Source: Syntrophomonadaceae bacterium
GTDB lineage: Bacteria > Bacillota > Dethiobacteria > DTU022
DNA length: 6,504 bases
Assembly (NCBI GenBank): GCA_007119335.1
Contig: SKPU01000073.1
Coordinates: 1-6,504, forward strand
Direction: 5' to 3'
Under the pieces are notes generated by a model. It was not told the DNA's origin and did no database searches. It saw nothing but the letters and a program-made list of their open reading frames with translations. The first letter of the stretch is position 1; each line of letters starts with the position of its first letter. Both the position numbers and the translations under genes were made by a program. Positions 5,812 through 6,504 of the stretch are shown piece by piece.

Positions 5812-6079
5812 GATCCTTCCTGTCCAGATCATTGCATCGCAGTTGCTATAGTATATTGTCATTTTAAAATATCCAGGCAAATTTAACTAAGCATAATCAA
5901 TTCCATAAAAAAGATATACAAGGATTTTCACTCTTAGTTGTCGAAGATTTAATTAAAAGGGAACTCCTCCTACGCGTAGTTTCGTATTAGAGATGATCAA
6001 TAAATGAATAACATTTTAAGTGGCTGGGCTACTATCTGTTAAGGAGTAAAACAATAATTATCTGGAGGTGCAAAGCAGG
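5812..6079. other. 268-bp AT-rich intergenic region between divergent genes
   Basis: This lies between the ABM promoter and the CoA-transferase gene. I see no gene, strong promoter or terminator. It holds a 10-bp palindrome CTACGCGTAG (5970-5979) and the AAGGAG at 6041-6046, which is not followed by a start codon at useful distance. The CoA-transferase promoter should be here, but no convincing -35/-10 pair was found. Confidence 0.5.
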
Positions 6080-6504
6080 ATGGCCAACCACAAGGTTGAT
6101 TTCCATGTATCAGGGGACCAGGAAGTGAAGTACAAAAAGATTGGAAAGAGGCGGTTATTTACCAACCCGGATGCTGATGATGCCAGAGAGCATTTTCATG
6201 GTAAATCTCGGCGTATGGTGGACAAAACTACCACAGTTAAGGAAGCAGTATCCAGGTACATAAATGATGGAGACTACTTTGCAGCAGGTGGTTTTGGTAG
6301 CAACCGGATCCCATCAGCAGTGCTCCATGAAATGGTCAGACAAAAAAAGAGAAATCTGGGGTTTTCAGGACATACATCGACCCACGATATGCAAATTTTA
6401 GTTGCCGGCAACTGCATTGACCGTTGTGATGCTGCTTATGTTGTTGGTCTGGAAGCTCGCGGCCTCTCCAAAAATGCCCGCAAAGCATTTGAAAACGGAG
6501 ATAT
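6080..6504 (+). CDS. Family I CoA-transferase alpha subunit (glutaconate CoA-transferase-like), 3' end outside the window
   Basis: The frame is open to the window end, giving 141 complete residues. GGAGG at 6064-6068 lies 11 nt before the ATG, slightly long but clear. From about residue 51 it follows the alpha-subunit pattern of family I CoA-transferases: TVKEAVSRYINDGDYFAAGG, then FGSNRIPSAVLHEMVRQKKRNL and GFSGHTSTHDMQILVAGN. Such enzymes, as alpha/beta subunits, move CoA between an acyl-CoA and a free acid such as acetate; the catalytic Glu is in the beta subunit, so a beta gene is expected just beyond the window. Before the conserved start there is an extension of about 50 residues, with YKKIGKRRLFTNPDADDAR at 18-36, which ordinary GctA proteins lack. 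It appears to mark a distinct subgroup whose substrate I cannot name. Confidence 0.88.
   Translation, partial: MANHKVDFHVSGDQEVKYKKIGKRRLFTNPDADDAREHFHGKSRRMVDKTTTVKEAVSRYINDGDYFAAGGFGSNRIPSAVLHEMVRQKKRNLGFSGHTSTHDMQILVAGNCIDRCDAAYVVGLEARGLSKNARKAFENGD

Noticed and set aside
5970..5979. CTACGCGTAG palindrome as an operator
   Set aside because: Short, does not extend, and no promoter was recognised near it.
6020..6037. Sigma-54 promoter (TGGCTGG...) before the CoA-transferase gene
   Set aside because: A GG is present but there is no GC at the required -12 spacing.

Overview
The window looks like an accessory stretch of a low-to-mid G+C Firmicutes (Clostridia-like) chromosome. Support comes from strong AGGAGG-type ribosome binding sites, sigma-A-like promoters, an HtpX-type membrane protease, a small nitroreductase, a family I CoA-transferase subunit typical of anaerobic acid metabolism, and decaying IS elements. 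One secreted or anchored protein is extremely acidic, which would suit a saline or alkaline habitat, but that is inference and the species cannot be named.

Layout. Positions 1-926 (+) hold the 3' part of an ISNCY/IS481-like DDE transposase, inactivated by an in-frame stop and with its first catalytic Asp changed to Glu. Positions 974-1915 (-) encode an EamA/DMT-type transporter. A perfect 14-bp inverted repeat with a GC-rich loop (1948-1997) separates it from 2055-3002 (-), which encodes a membrane-anchored SurA-N-like chaperone lacking a rotamase domain. Across a 349-bp divergent promoter region lies htpX (3352-4197, +). An FMN nitroreductase follows (4361-4930, +). On the minus strand are an internally deleted IS66 transposase remnant (5008-5442) and, directly upstream of it, an ABM-domain monooxygenase-like gene (5443-5727). 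That gene has a well-formed promoter overlapped by a TACAATTAATTGTA palindrome. From 6080 (+) to the window end runs the 5' part of a CoA-transferase alpha-subunit gene.

How the genes may work together. The clearest functional pair is the divergent SurA-like chaperone and HtpX: both handle misfolded envelope proteins, and an exact 12-mer (TTATCTAAACTG) occurs once before each gene, about 40 bp from each start codon. This suggests shared stress control. The nitroreductase and the ABM protein, whose operator resembles OhrR/MarR sites, could both belong to redox or electrophile defence, but they are not an operon. The two IS remnants show repeated insertion and decay. I found no CRISPR array, tRNA, rRNA or recognisable new defence system; the most novel features are regulatory (the shared 12-mer, the palindromic operator and the 14-bp inverted repeat).
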